Position numbers and translations under genes: made by a program
Assembly (NCBI GenBank): GCA_025024175.1
Contig: QCXZ01000138.1
Location: forward strand, 43,991,092 to 44,055,091
From: Rhyzopertha dominica
Lineage: Eukaryota; Arthropoda; Insecta; Coleoptera; Bostrichidae
Direction of reading: 5' to 3'
Length of the DNA: 64,000 nucleotides
In this document: positions 34,282 to 45,411 of the stretch, piece by piece
How positions within the stretch are numbered: position 1 is the stretch's first letter
Layout of the letters: each line of letters opens with the position of its first letter
Notes under the pieces: generated by a model
What the model saw: only the letters and a program-made list of their open reading frames with translations
Database searches by the model: none
What the model was told of the DNA's origin: nothing

Positions 34282-35100
34282 TACAATCTACTTGCTAATA
34301 CAACGGAACAACTCTTAACAAAAGACGCACTACTGCATTCAATAAATATATCAATATCATTACATATTTGATTGTATCGTATGCTCATATTATTTATCGG
34401 CGAATGAAAGTGCTGGTTAGTACGGGATAGGTATAATTCAAGCGTTTTGGAATTACGTGCGCTTACTCTGGGTACACGAAATCTTAATTGCTCTAATAGT
34501 TGGGAACAGCATACACGTCCATGTACTAATTTAAATAAAAATGTAACACAGAATAGTTGTCTTCTAGATTAAAGCAATTCAAGTCCAAATTCCGCAAGCA
34601 ATTCGCACTGCGGGTAGTCTCTCGCTGGATAAATTTTGTGTTTCATAATATGTAAATATTTGCAAAATCTACGTTGCACACGTTCAATTGCTCTGATATG
34701 AACAACATAATACGGATCCCATACAATTGCACAATATTCCAATTTACTTCTCACATAACTATAGTACAGGTTTTTTAAGCACGTAATATTTGCAAATTCT
34801 TTTGTATTTCTAATGATAACTCCTAACATTTTTACTGCTTGCTTACATATCTCATTGACGTGAGGAACAAATGACAGTGCGCCGTCAATCACTATCCCGA
34901 GGTCCTTTATTTGGTGCACCCTTTGAACGGATGTGTTATCAATCGTGTAATTATATAAATTATTATTTACCTTCCTAGAGAAAGTAATCACAACGCACTT
35001 GTCACAATTAATGTTAATGTTTAATTTATTAACGAGGCACCACTCGACAAAATGATCCAGGTCGTTCTGCAGGACGAGACAGTCAGCAAAAGTAACAATG
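34282..35100 (-). pseudogene. LINE ORF2: thumb and C-terminal region
   Basis: After a frameshift near 35100 the frame reads LVLQNDLDHFVEWC, LNININCDKCVVITFSRK, IKDLGIVIDGALSF (thumb), RSKLEYCAIVWDPYY and RVQRRFCKYL, ending at a TAA (34569-34571). The same frame then continues beyond this stop (FLFKLVHGRVCCSQLLEQL, RFRVPRVSARNSKTLELY), and after one more frameshift near 34400 (INNMSIRYNQICNDIDIF) ends at a TAA on 34282-34284. The stop at 34569 is therefore a mutation, not the true end; the real C-terminus is about 95 codons further on. Confidence 0.85.
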
Positions 35101-36178
35101 GTTTCAAATCATCAGCGTAGACAAATACTTGACTTTTAAATAAGCTAAGCGCATCATTAATAAAAATTGTAAACAAAATTGGTCCAAGATTTGAACCTTG
35201 GGTAACACCACTAAATGATCTATATAATTTTGATTCATAACCCATATACTCAACGTACTGACTTCTCTCCCCCAAAAGAGACCGAAACAATGAAATCAAC
35301 CCATTACACAATCCATAGTCTTTCAACTTAAACAGCAGTATTCTATGATTAACAACATCAAACGCCTTACTTAAGTCTGTATACACAGTATCCACTTGTT
35401 TATTATTATTCAGATTATTTGATAAGTACTAAACAAAGGAGCATAAGTTTGTTGCAGTTGAGCGTNCTTGGANAAATCCATGCTGATCAATACTAANATA
35501 ATTTGATACATGACTATTCAAAACCTTCGCCATAATTGATTCAAACAATTTTGAAAAATTACATATAATAGCTATTGGTCTATAGTTTTCAATGTTACAC
35601 CTATCGCCCTTTTTAAATAATGGGCGAACTTTAGCTATTTTCCACATTTTAGGAAATGTGGAACTACATACTATTAAATTAAACAAATAATTCAGTGGGC
35701 CAGATAGACAAGATATGCAATCTCTGACAAAGAATGCAGGAACCTCATCATACCCCGCCACATTGTTCGCCTTCAGTTTCTTTGCTGCTTGCACAACATC
35801 CTTCTCACCTATCTTAAACATATGCAATATGTTTCTGTTATAACCCCCATCATAACTGCTTGCAAACCGTAAATCACTTTCATTATCGTTTCCCAATTCT
35901 TGCACATATACACTTCCAAAAAAGTCCGCAAATGCGTTCACTATTTCAATGGGCTGTTTCATTTCTTTTTCACCACAGAACATTTTTCCTGGAACACCCA
36001 ATGTATTCTTTTTAAGACTAATGTATGTCCAAAGATGCGACGAGTTTCCGCATATGTTGCTTTCAGCGGACTTGAGAAAATTTCTATACGCGCACTTAAT
36101 GTCTCTCTTAATTATTTTCCGGTAGTAATTGGTTGTGTCAAGGTAGTACTGGTATTTTGTTCTTTTGTATTTTTCCAT
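35021..36178 (-). pseudogene. LINE ORF2: reverse transcriptase
   Basis: One reading frame from 36178 to about 35100 with a single TAG (35426-35428). Blocks in order: KKLKANNVAGYDEVPAFFVR (finger), FPKMWKIAKVRPLFKKGD, NIENYRPIAIICNFSKLFES, QHGF, then after the TAG VDTVYTDLSKAFDVVNHRIL with the first catalytic Asp, SGVTQGSNLGPILFTIFIND, and the active-site box VFVYADDLK. All three catalytic acids are present, so only the stop and the flanking frameshifts (about 36180 and 35100) silence it. Ns at 35466, 35473 and 35497 hide three residues around the QHGF.P.RST block. Confidence 0.9.
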
Positions 36179-37134
36179 ATTCGGTCCTTTAGTTTGATAT
36201 TATTGATTATTGAAGAAGTAAACCATTTTGGATAAGCAGAATAACGAACTACTTTTTTCGGCACAAAACAGTCAAATAGTTCATATAAGTCATGGTAGAA
36301 ACGTTCACAAGCTTCATCCACAGAATCAATTGATAACAGTTCAGACCAATCTTTACTCAACACTGCGTCATAGAGCGCATGAAAGTCAGCTTTACGGAAG
36401 TTATAACGTAGTCTGCTGGATTGTGAAACAAATTTTTCCGTAGACGAAGTGACATCTAAATTCTCTATTAATATATTAAGAGAGGGATGATGGATGTCCT
36501 CATCTACAAGGGGAAAATTGCTTCTAAATACATTGCACAACAAGGTATCGGAGGACAGTACAAGATCCAACACACGGAAGTTTACGTTCCCGACAAAATT
36601 ATTTTGTTTTAATGAATTAAAAACCATGAATTCCGGTAGGGATGTGCAGGTTCCAATAGGTTGCTGGTTAACGTCGTCCAGAAACACTCTGGAATAATCT
36701 GGAATATTAAAGTCACCAATTATTATAGTTTTCTGTGATAAATCACATATTGACTCCAAATATTCAAATACAATTTCATAACTTTCANCTGACATGNACG
36801 GTTTTATATAGATACAAAATATGTTTAATGTAATGTTAGTATCCACANCCAATTTAATTGCAACAATGTCAACTTCAAAAACTGGAGACTCAGCAGATAT
36901 TTGTGTGGCTCGAAATTCTGGTCTTGTAGCAATTAATACACCCCTTCCTCTTATTCCACCATTAACACGGAGTACGTTATAAAAATTCGAATCAAAATAT
37001 TCAGTAGAAAGTATATCATTACTTAACCATGTCTCAGTGAGCATTATAATGTCGTGTTCAGATGACGCCACATTTGGATAAAAACTATTAATTTTGGTGT
37101 TGAGTCCCCTTACATTCTGATAAAATACTGACAA
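36112..37134 (-). pseudogene. LINE ORF2: apurinic-type endonuclease domain
   Basis: A 340-codon open frame; the Met at 37134 fits the usual ORF2 start just before the FYQNVRGL motif. Endonuclease/exonuclease/phosphatase motifs are visible: N7 in YQNVRGL, E34 in LTETWL, GDFN at 140-143, D190 in VLDLVLS, and DEDIHHPSL at 211-219 with the His of the active site. Residues from about 240 on are the linker to RT, including YPKWFTSSI. The last 25 residues or so are in the wrong frame because of a frameshift near 36180. The domain would nick target DNA to prime reverse transcription and looks potentially intact except for three Ns. It is labelled pseudogene because the ORF it belongs to is broken. 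Confidence 0.9.
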
Positions 37135-37285
37135 TTTTCGAGTGTATAAGCCATCATTTGCCTGCTGGGTATTTATTCGTTTTTTATTTTGATTATGCTG
37201 GGTATTCCGTGTCTATATAACTTAATGTCATTTTCCCCACCGCTTTTACGGCTCTCTAAATTCTTTCCTTATTATATAACTGAGA

Positions 37286-37606
37286 TTACGCTGATAGGCG
37301 GTCAAAATCTTTATTTAGGTATAGTTGATCTCTTGTTTTGTAAGATCTTAGTACATACAGCGCTTGTTTCGGCGTATCAAACGAAATTCTTAGTAGACGA
37401 CTTTTTCCCTCACAAAATTTTCCTATTCTGTTACATGATGTTATGTGTATATTCTCGTTGTCTACAACATTGGTCAGAAGAATGTTTTTGCACCTCGACA
37501 TATCATCATCCTTCCTTGCGTTCGGTGTATTTCTGTGCGACTCCGGTAGATTATACAGAATTAAGTTATTTGCACGTTCTTGACGATCCTCGAATTCAGC
37601 AATCAT
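37286..37606 (-). pseudogene. LINE ORF1, C-terminal fragment
   Basis: 106 codons upstream of ORF2 on the same strand. It contains the ER.NNLILYNLPES motif, a middle segment with CNRIGKF and the (L/R)LLRISF...LRS...YLNKDF ending found in ORF1 or ORF1-like proteins of CR1-, Jockey- and L1-type LINEs, where the segment forms an RNA-recognition-like fold for binding the element RNA. The frame can be followed upstream to about 37655, where an in-frame stop and loss of similarity mark the truncation. 151 bases separate it from the ORF2 start. Confidence 0.75.
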
Positions 37607-37665
37607 ATCACTTTCCGAGAAAGATAACTTTTTGTCCAGATCAGTCCAATCACTAAATTAATTCA

Positions 37666-38029
37666 TTATTAAAAAATCGATAGATGAACTTCAGTTTTCT
37701 AAAGCGAAAGGTAAAAAGGTAAAAAAATGACGAAGCCGTATAAGGCGTTGATAATAAGACCAGAGCATTATTTTAATCTTAAATACTTTTACGTTTTGTG
37801 TAGCTGTTTGTCAAATATAGTTTCAATGCAAGTTACTGCATTGCTAGCCCTTTTCAGCGAGTTCGCTCAAGTGCAGCTCATCATCTTCCTATTTGATATC
37901 AGAGTAGCAAATCGTCCTTTTTGTGAAGGAACTGTTGCATAAATTTCCATCAGAGTGCGCCGATAAGCTGAAAGAATGACTCGCGACTCCAACTTTTCAA
38001 GTTATTAATAACTCGAAAAACGGGTTTCA
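37666..38029. other. Non-coding stretch
   Basis: Nothing recognisable. Confidence 0.4.
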
Positions 38030-38470
38030 TCTCGAATAGGACAAAACATCTGCTCAGCGTCCGCGAGAGGGAGCTTAAAAACTTTTTATTAATTATTATT
38101 CCCCGGCATACGGAGCGCCGGGTATTTAGAGACTGGGGGATTATAAATCCTTGATAAGGTACACGCTTTTCTAAACTTAATTTTCTTGCTTACATGACAG
38201 ATATTTAATGAATCTGCACCGTCAAAAGCAACTTTCCCGTCGGCCTGCCGTTCCTTCTCTTTATTTTGAATGACAAATAACCGAGGCGAGTGCCTAGCTC
38301 ATCGCTTTAGCGGGTCCGCCTCTACGCCAAATGTAAAGTTACTGCGTTGGCGTAATGTACAGAGTGACACGTTGGCGCCTCTTTTAGGACAAACGATGAC
38401 TTTCGCGCTTTCCAGAAGGGGAACCGTCACATATCCGCAGCAAGGGCATAAGTACTTCGCCATTTGTCTT
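38030..38470. promoter_or_regulatory. CG-richer non-coding block (candidate regulatory element)
   Basis: Island of balanced composition with a GC palindrome CCCGGC..GCCGGG (38102-38122) next to TTATTAATTATTATT, a homeodomain-type cluster. Overlapping frames on both strands (89 and 70 codons) are probably by-products of composition. Ends near a TACAGGGTCG sequence at 38598. Confidence 0.3.
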
Positions 38471-38899
38471 CCTTCTTCTAGCTTTGATACTGTAAATGGG
38501 AACACTGGCATTTTTCGTCTTTGTTTTTTTTTTAGTTAAAAATCCCCATATTTCACTTGTCAACCAATGCAAGCAGAAAAATATTAATTATTATAAATAC
38601 AGGGTCGCTACAAAGTATGGAACCTACAGGATATTTCAGGTTTTGTTGTAGGAACAAGTAGAACGAACAACTAACCATCAAAATAATAAAAACTTCTTTC
38701 GTCTTTTCAGGCGTTCTTTCAGAAAAAAAACAAAAAAATCTCTTAGAGTAAGAACGAATCAAAGAAGAAAACAATAAGATAGATGTATAAGGAAGATGGA
38801 ATATGCGGACAACGTATATAAGCCCAAATATTAATACAGCTTGTGGTTAGCTCACGATTGGCGACACACCAAATAATTACTATTAACTCTTTGGATCTC

Positions 38900-39650
38900 T
38901 TCATAACGTGTTCTAGTGTTAGGTTCTTGTGTTGTCGATATTGTTGGTGTTGTAACAGTCTAAAAAAATGTATATACAAGGAATCACACAATTGTGGTAC
39001 AGAAAATCTCGGGAGATGGCAGCCGCCTTCGCAGCACATTGAGTTACCAAATGTACGGGGAGAACACTACCCAACAAAAACACGAAAGCCACCCAAGAAA
39101 AGCTAGAAGAAGAAATCATTAGTGACAAGAACAGAAAGGAGCAGTAAGTAAGAAAGCATTGTACGGAAACCAGGAAAACATGGAATAAAGTCCAGCTTAC
39201 AAAAAATTGGGATAGTCCTAAGGAAGCTCCAAGGTATAGAAAAGAAAAGAAACTAATACGCAAGGCAAGAAAAATTCCGGTGGAGTAATATCCTCCCATC
39301 TAGAGATCCAACAAGCGAATGGATAAGCACATATGTACTAAATCACTCAAAGTATCGACTTACCATCAAGAAACAGCAAGATAAACAGGAATCAAACAAT
39401 TATTTTAAATTCTAAGATTTTAAGTTCATAAAGTATTCTAGTGCTACGTTCTCGTGTTTACATTATTATTGTGATTATCGTTACAGTGAAGTAGTTCCGT
39501 GTATCTAGACAAGTGTAATATACAAGAAATCACGTAATCGTGAAAAAAAAATCCAACAAGACTGAAAACTACCAAATATACGTTGAGAACATTACCAACC
39601 GCAACACAACCACCTTTTAAGACAAATAAGAAGAAAAACTACTAACCACA
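38900..39650 (+). repeat. Diverged direct duplication
   Basis: Segment A (about 38900-39120) and segment B (about 39425-39650) match in the same order: TTCATAA, TTCTAGTG, (A/C)GTTCT(T/C)GTG, ATATACAAG(G)AATCAC, TACCAAAT(G/A)TACG(G/T), GAGAACA, then an AAGAA-rich end. They are about 525 bases apart and clearly related but old. Duplicated leader regions occur in some retrotransposons, and B is followed by a coding remnant, so this may be the 5' part of a retroelement. Confidence 0.55.
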
Positions 39651-39669
39651 GACGAAACATATGCTCAGA

Positions 39670-40150
39670 AGGACCTTGGAAGAAACTATTCAAGAACCAC
39701 AACCAAAATAAAAATCAGAGAAGGAGAAGAATTCATATCGACACCAACAGAATAGAGTAATAAACCAACAACGGTGGAGAGAATCATAGCAAAATCAAAC
39801 GTAACTGAAGAAAAAACAATGATCAGAAATCGCAAAAGACAAGAAAACAATAAATAAGGAAGTCCTAAAGTTGTAAACAAACTCAGGCAGCAAGCTCGTC
39901 GAGGAAGAACAAGAACAGTGCAGCCGAACTAAGCTATCATTCAACACAGATGCTAATAAAAAAGTATCCGCTGGTTGGATGCCCCAAAAACCTCCCCATT
40001 CCAGTCCCCCAAACTCCNGTAACATGCGCTACGTGGAAGCCCACTAGCAACAAGCTTGTAACCCCTCCAACCCAGCGTAGACGTAGACGGCCCGGCGATA
40101 TAGCCGGGAGCAGTAGAAATGCCTACCGTACGCTAGTTCAATCAATCAGT
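39670..40150 (+). pseudogene. Basic coding remnant, possibly gag/ORF1-like
   Basis: Read with a few stops, the plus strand gives a Lys/Arg/Thr-rich product (TTTKIKIREGEEFISTPTE, VERIIAKSNVTEEKTMIRN) and then a Pro/Arg-rich tail (about 39966-40140, with PPTQRRRRRPGDIAGSS). The make-up fits an RNA-binding ORF1 or gag protein, but no motif fixes the family. It ends at a (TCAA)n-like stretch (40138-40162) where the next element begins. Confidence 0.35.
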
Positions 40151-40157
40151 CAATCAA

Positions 40158-40352
40158 TCAAACTCCGGTTTCGTCAAATCGTTGCTTTTTTAATAACTGT
40201 TGATTTGCATTTAGTTCACGATCTTGATGAATTGCATTATAGAGTGCAACTACTTCCGAATAACTTCGCCTGCTATCTTCATAACCAATCATCATCAAAA
40301 TTTCGATGCGATCATGTTCACTTAATTGAGGCATTGCGAGTGTAAATAACAA
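40158..40352 (-). pseudogene. Transposase N-terminal helix-turn-helix fragment
   Basis: A 64-codon minus-strand frame. From residue 8 it reads PQLSEHDRIEILMMIGYED, then SRRSYSEVVALYNAIHQDR and RFDETGV. This fits the N-terminal helix-turn-helix domain (DUF4817-like) of a family of insect transposases, where ERIEIL...GYG...RS..EV..LFN..HPDR is followed by S...V.K...F.ETGSV. Only this domain is present; the DDE catalytic part is missing on its downstream side, where the sequence turns into (TTGA)n. Confidence 0.6.
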
Positions 40353-41259
40353 AGTGAATGAAAATTATTACCAGTCACTAAGAAATTGAAGGCTCCTGGA
40401 GTTTTTGTCTTACTTAGCGATGACGAATATAGGTTTTATCCCGAAGACCCAAGTTTGTTATCATACTTTTCTCAACCCAGAAGCAATAAATTGTACGTGT
40501 GATGCATTTTTGAAATCAGGAAAAAATATCCTTTTCAATGATTTGAGTTTGGACANCCCTTCCCATTTAAAAAATGCAACTTGCGCCCATATCTCGAGAA
40601 CGAGAGCTGACACGGAGTCAAAAAAAATTCCAGAAAATACATTTTAATTACCCATAAGCCCATGCACAATTTCAGAAAAATCGGTCGAACAGAAACTGGA
40701 ATATCCTGCTGGTTTGTAGTGACTTGTATAAAACTAATTGCACATTATACGTATTTGTTGCAGTCTGAAACTATCTTTTGTTTTCTTGTGAAGTCATGTC
40801 CTGGAATGTACATATTTGGTATCATATTGTACTTGCCGTTTAAATAGTTCATTGGAAGCTCCAAAACGTAAGAGAAGAGGAAGATCTAAACTTCCATTTA
40901 ATGAAGCGGTCATGCAAACACTGCAAAACAGATATATGAAATATGTAGATCGGATAGATAGGAGGTAGAAGCTTGGAAGCGAGAGACGCGGTATGGTATA
41001 GTTTCCACATGCATTTTATTATCGTTATTAATTTCTATTCATATTTCTAACTCATTCAGGGAACATATATACCGACATGATAAATTTGGATACCTTTTCA
41101 GGAACTTATAATAGTCATTATTGGTAATTTTAGGTCTGGTGCACAAAGGAAGTAAGAGTATCTTCATGAATTTTTTTTATCTCCTAACCTACACCTGTGC
41201 TGAATCACAAAATGAAAAAAAAACCGCGAGAATTTCAGCAAAATCCAAAAGAATGCACT
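40353..41259. other. Non-coding stretch, probably transposon flank
   Basis: 40360-40850 has the character of insect transposon non-coding DNA next to the helix-turn-helix fragment, but no terminus is visible. At 40860-41000 a plus-strand scrap (PKRKRRGRSKLPFNEAVMQ) looks like a mobile-element C-terminal tail; not assignable. Confidence 0.3.
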
Positions 41260-41600
41260 TCAGCACGCGACCCGTCCGCAGATAATTGGGGCATTCACGA
41301 CCCGAGTTCCGTGCTTAATAATGAAGTTAATTTCGATTAAATGTGCGGCGGTTTAGCCCTAAGCCTTCGGGTATTGAGTTTCGACATAGTTAGGCCAAGA
41401 AAATTAACAATAGAAAGGCCCCGCTATCTCAACCACGGCGAGGGGCGGTGAGGGGTGGCGGCATCAGTAAAATAACGCTGGGGGCCTTCGTTAGGGCTGC
41501 ACTTAGCACATGCTTTGGTTCACAGCAGCCAACAGACGTACGTCCAGCGAAAATTACACTGGTGTTGAACGATCCGTGGTTCATGTTGGAAATGAGCGAG
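41260..41600. promoter_or_regulatory. CG-richer non-coding block (candidate regulatory element)
   Basis: Balanced composition with CpGs, AGTTAATTTCGATTAAATG (about 41325) and GCGGTTTAGCCC. No coding frame of note. Confidence 0.25.
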
Positions 41601-42929
41601 ACTTCGATTCCGTTGATGGGTTTGGAAAATAATAAAACGTAGCAGGAAAGTCATCATTGTTATCCCAAAAGTTTTTTCTTCGACTTTGCAAAAAAGACCA
41701 AAAACTGATTTATAACAGCTACTGTTTTAATGTTAGTAAATTATTCAAAACCTGCTCTAAATGGATTTTCTTTTAATGTGTTTTGGACCCTGGTAGTATA
41801 AATCCAGATTTGCAACCCTAAGAATGCTGTGCTAACTTAAATGGTATTTTGTAAGTCAAATAATAACGAGATACAGCATTACACAAGAGCTTCTTTTTTT
41901 TCAAAAACGTCCAAAGATTTAGGTTTTTGCGTGCTTTTTAGTACATCTTTAACTTGAGCGAGGCAGGTGACGGTAACTGTACTGGTCTCTTGGTGACAAA
42001 AACAAAAAAAAAGAGAACGTTCTTTTGGCTGAAAGTTGAGTAACATCGTTCCATGCAAGAACCTTTACGGTTCATTATAAATTATTTATAATATTTGCAT
42101 CAACAACTTAAGCAGTTCAATAGCAATTGAAGATGTTCCAATGTATTTGCCATTGCTGCTCGAAATTGGACATCGGCCTCTTCCAGGTCGTCATCGCCAG
42201 TAGGAGAACAATCGTCCAGCAGTGTATGCACATTGAAGCAGGATTTCCTTTACAGCATGCACGCAATACCGAACATTTCAGCCCACCTTTCCGCCAGCTG
42301 CAGGCCTTATTTACAGGAGATGAACTGCAAGAGGGTTTGTGGAGCTGCCCCAGTTATCATGGTAATAGACAATAGGCCCATCTCATCCAAATTCCATCCC
42401 CAGTCCGTTGGGTTTTTTCGGTATATCCAACCGTTTTTCGATCTGTAAAAAGTGAAAAAACTTTATTGTACAGTGTAATTTCAAGACAAGAAATGGTTCA
42501 TGTTTCCAGGGCGCTTATGGAAATTGTCGATTAAATCAGGAATATCAACAAAACAGTTGCTTTGACGTATACTTGTCTGTCGATTGTTGAATTATTTAAT
42601 ATATTTTAATGTAAGAAAACTCGTGGGAATTTGTATTTCCAACATATTCTTTAGGGTTTTGTGCAATAATCAACTTTAAGGTGGCAGAAAGCTCACATTT
42701 CGGAGCTGTGGGCTGACATGGTTTCGTGTAACTTTTAGTTTAAGTATTATATTTGTAAGGTTGTGGGCTGCAGTACCTAAGCCGTTTAAATAATTGTACT
42801 GTGATGGACTGAAAGATGTTTTTAGCCTGCCGCAATTATAAAATTCACAAAGTGGTATTAATCGTGCTCATTAATGTTCAGTGCATATTGTACCTTGGCA
42901 GCAGTTACAAAAATGCGACCCAAAGAATT
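41601..42929. other. Non-coding stretch
   Basis: No gene recognised. Overlapping frames at 42127-42448 (82 and 71 codons) have no motif. Confidence 0.35.
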
Positions 42930-43200
42930 AAAAAATCAACGCCGCCCGCGTTGCATGGATCATTTATAGAAACACTGTAATATCCGTGGTTGGGGCAAAC
43001 GATCAAGGTTCACTCTAGCTATGGCTGTAAACTACACGAACTGGAGGTACATATCTCACGTTGTTGAGGTCTGTTTTTGAGTTTTCTGAGCCCATATACT
43101 GCGACGAGGAACCTCTCCACAGCTGCAGCGACTTCTTTGTGTCTCTGTTCTTGGCAGTGGAAGACTTCTGCTTCCTTAACTAACTTTGGGTTTCTGAAAA
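42930..43200 (-). pseudogene. Possible mobile-element coding scrap
   Basis: On the minus strand a frame reads NPKLVKEAEVFHCQEQRHKE then VAAAVERFLVAVYGL (about 43195-43085) before it breaks. The phrase resembles a segment (A.E.F...LYG) found in proteins of some insect mobile elements. The similarity is slight and I cannot name a family. Confidence 0.2.
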
Positions 43201-44089
43201 CGGTGGTTACAAAATTATTTTTCCCTGTCAGAAACGGTCAGAGGTAGTATTATACCCACTGAATACCACATAAACATGATTAAGCGGGCAAGGTATTTAT
43301 AGGTTCCGCTGGCGAATGATGAGGGTTATAGTGGGCGGCTGGCTTCCATCTGCTACCTTTTTGGAAGCAAATATTGTCTACGTGGGAGCCAAAACCTGCC
43401 ATTTTCTGCGGTGATGATGATGACGTTCTCAGTCGAGGCAGCTTTGGCGATGACAGCTATAATGCGCTTTTCTCATTTTTCTGTTAACATTGAAACTTTT
43501 ATTTAAGAGAGGAAGTGCCATCAGTGCCATTGATTGATCAGGGCAGATGTTTATGCTTCTTGAATCTTTTATTTTGGTAAATGGAACGACATTACTCAAC
43601 TTTCTGTTCTCATGCTCTCGTTTTTCTTTTGTCACTCATGAAGAGACGACTAAGGCTACCGCCACCTACCTGGCTCACATTAAAGCTTAATAAACTACCT
43701 ATAGATTTCTTTGAAGAGTATTATATCGGTAATTATATGACTTATAAAAACGGTTTAGATATCATTTTCTGACAAATTTAATATATTTAAAGAAGCATAT
43801 TTAAAAACGCATAGGTAGCTTAGGAGACGTCGAAAAGTTAAATGTTAGCACGCATAGGATCGCCAAAAACGCATCAAATGCAAAAGTAGTAAAAAGAACA
43901 AGCAATATCCGCGTCATTAATTTTGAAGTGGAGTTCATGTGATTTTTTATGCACAAGGCGTTACTCCATCAAGGAGTCTGAAAGTATAAGGAGGAGTCTT
44001 CAGGCTCAATACCTGTAAAACTACGAGCGTCATTATTTTTTTTAACTTCTCCCTTCTGAACCTCCCTTTCAGCCGACAGCCAAAGATTA
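43201..44089. other. Non-coding stretch
   Basis: Nothing recognisable. Confidence 0.35.
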
Positions 44090-44470
44090 ATTTATAAGCG
44101 GCTTTGTCCGAATCAATACGGGCTTAACATGAATTCCGTCGGGACGTACCGACGTTTTAAAAGGAAAGTTTCTCGCTGGCGGGAAATCGTTCGACTTTAA
44201 AGTTAATTGTTATTTAGTGCATTAAAGAAATTAGTATCGTCAATAAAGTGTGTTTACGGCGAGTAGTAAAGTCTGCCTAGTTCGACTTAATCCCGGAGTT
44301 TATAAAGCAAGCGTTGCATTGTCTAGAAAGCTCCAGTTGTAAATTATGGCCGGCATGTAACTTAATAATGGCGAAAGGGTTTTACGAACGGATTTCGCCT
44401 ACTTTGTGTTTTAAAAGAAAATAAATCCCTGCGCTAAGAAAGCAATTACCTACTTGTGCCGATTGCTGTT
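44090..44470. promoter_or_regulatory. CG-richer non-coding block (candidate regulatory element)
   Basis: Balanced composition with CpGs (44100-44210, 44370-44400), AAGTTAATTGTTATTTAG inside, no frame. Part of the recurring series. Confidence 0.25.
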
Positions 44471-44619
44471 GTGTGTTTTGGTTAACCAAGGAAAATACCA
44501 ATTCGTACTTGTGAAAAGTTACTTAGTATGGATATATAATGTTCACTAGTATGTAAGTGCAGTCGCATATGAATTTCATAGAAAGCAGGCCTCCAAGGGG
44601 AGGAGACCCACTAGATACA

Positions 44620-45340
44620 AGAAGACTGGTTAAACTACTGAAGAAGAAAAGTCAACTGATTGCATCTCTGACTATCCTACGGCGCTGCCGTGACCAGTAT
44701 GTGACATTAACTTTTCTTATAGTTAAGTATTAAACTGCTGTAAGAAGGATCATATACCGCACGGAGAATGCACTAACAAGGGAAAGAGTCCGCTACACAG
44801 CTCGTCAGATACACTTGCTTTCAACTGAATTATATTAACTACACTTGGAACTAAAGCAGAATTCTACCTGAGCATACATGGAAACTAATGAAGCCGATCA
44901 GCTACGAACATTCAAAGCATCACTTCAACAACTTTACAGAGAAGCAAATCCGAAAGTTTGAGAAACTTATTCACAAAGAACCGACATCAATGTTTACTAT
45001 AATGTAGACTGTCGTGAACCTCTTCGACCACCAACTATCTCAGGACCAAACGAAAGTACAATCCGAAGGGTTGAACTTCGCCATCGCTTCTACAAGAATT
45101 CCAAAGAATCACATAATCACCTAAGTGGAGACTGCCATTAGAAATCTAACTGCCGAAGTAGCTGATGAAATAAAGTACGATACCAGTAGAATACTGAAGA
45201 AAAAAAGCGCACCGCCACAGAACATCACCAAGGAAGAAGAGATCGCACCGCGAGAACTTTGCAACCACCAGAATATTATCGTTGCGCAGCATATAAGGAC
45301 AATACGTAACCAGATAAATGGAACAGCCACTATATAAGAC
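44620..45340 (+). pseudogene. Penelope-like protein, N-terminal region
   Basis: The reading frame changes several times. Recognisable pieces in order: VKLLKKKSQLIASLTILRRC (about 44625-44685), RTENALTRERVRYTARQIHL then LSTELY (about 44757-44838), SLQQLYREANPKV in a shifted frame (about 44922-44960), VVNLFDHQLSQDQTKVQSEG then LNFAIASTRIPKNH (about 45010-45112), a TAA (45121-45123), and in the same frame VETAIRNLTAEVADEIKYDT, SRILKKK and NITKEE (45124-45243). This is the N-terminal region of Penelope-like proteins: a helical leader, an NLS..LS..E..VL.KGLNFA..P..IP motif, and a segment before an LPADKG-type motif. The last is visible only as a degenerate stretch near 45290. The RT and endonuclease are missing. 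Confidence 0.75.
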
Positions 45341-45374
45341 AAGACAAAAGATGAATTCACCAGCCAGATTCCTT

Positions 45375-45411
45375 CTGAGGAGGCCGTCAGTATTATCGGC
45401 GAAACGTCAAG
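45375..45411 (+). repeat. PLE-type hairpin, hammerhead-like core
   Basis: CTGAGGA (45375-45381), then GGCCG and CGGC able to pair, then GAAACGTC (45401-45408). Best-preserved stem of the set together with 22955-22985. Confidence 0.5.

Larger units (their letters stand above)
34134..37665 (-). mobile_element. Near-full LINE (CR1/Jockey-like), minus strand
   Basis: On the minus strand: the end of ORF1 (37606-37286), a short gap, ORF2 with endonuclease, reverse transcriptase and C-terminal region (37134-34282), and a 3' untranslated region of about 140 bases ending GGTCTGTTGGGTCAATAAA before an (ATT)n tail. ORF1 is cut at about 37660, where an in-frame stop appears, so the copy is 5' truncated. 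ORF2 has only about two stops and three frameshifts over 2.8 kb, clearly younger than the plus-strand LINE beside it. It is related to, but not the same family as, that LINE. Confidence 0.9.

Noticed and set aside
35900..37656. Plus-strand frames of 66-155 codons opposite the minus LINE
   Set aside because: They are antisense shadows of the endonuclease, RT and ORF1 frames.
37189..37656. 155-codon plus frame
   Set aside because: Antisense to the ORF1 fragment, which has real family motifs on the minus strand.
40138..40162. (TCAA)n run as a CRISPR-like or satellite array
   Set aside because: Only a few 4-base units; simple repeat at an element junction.
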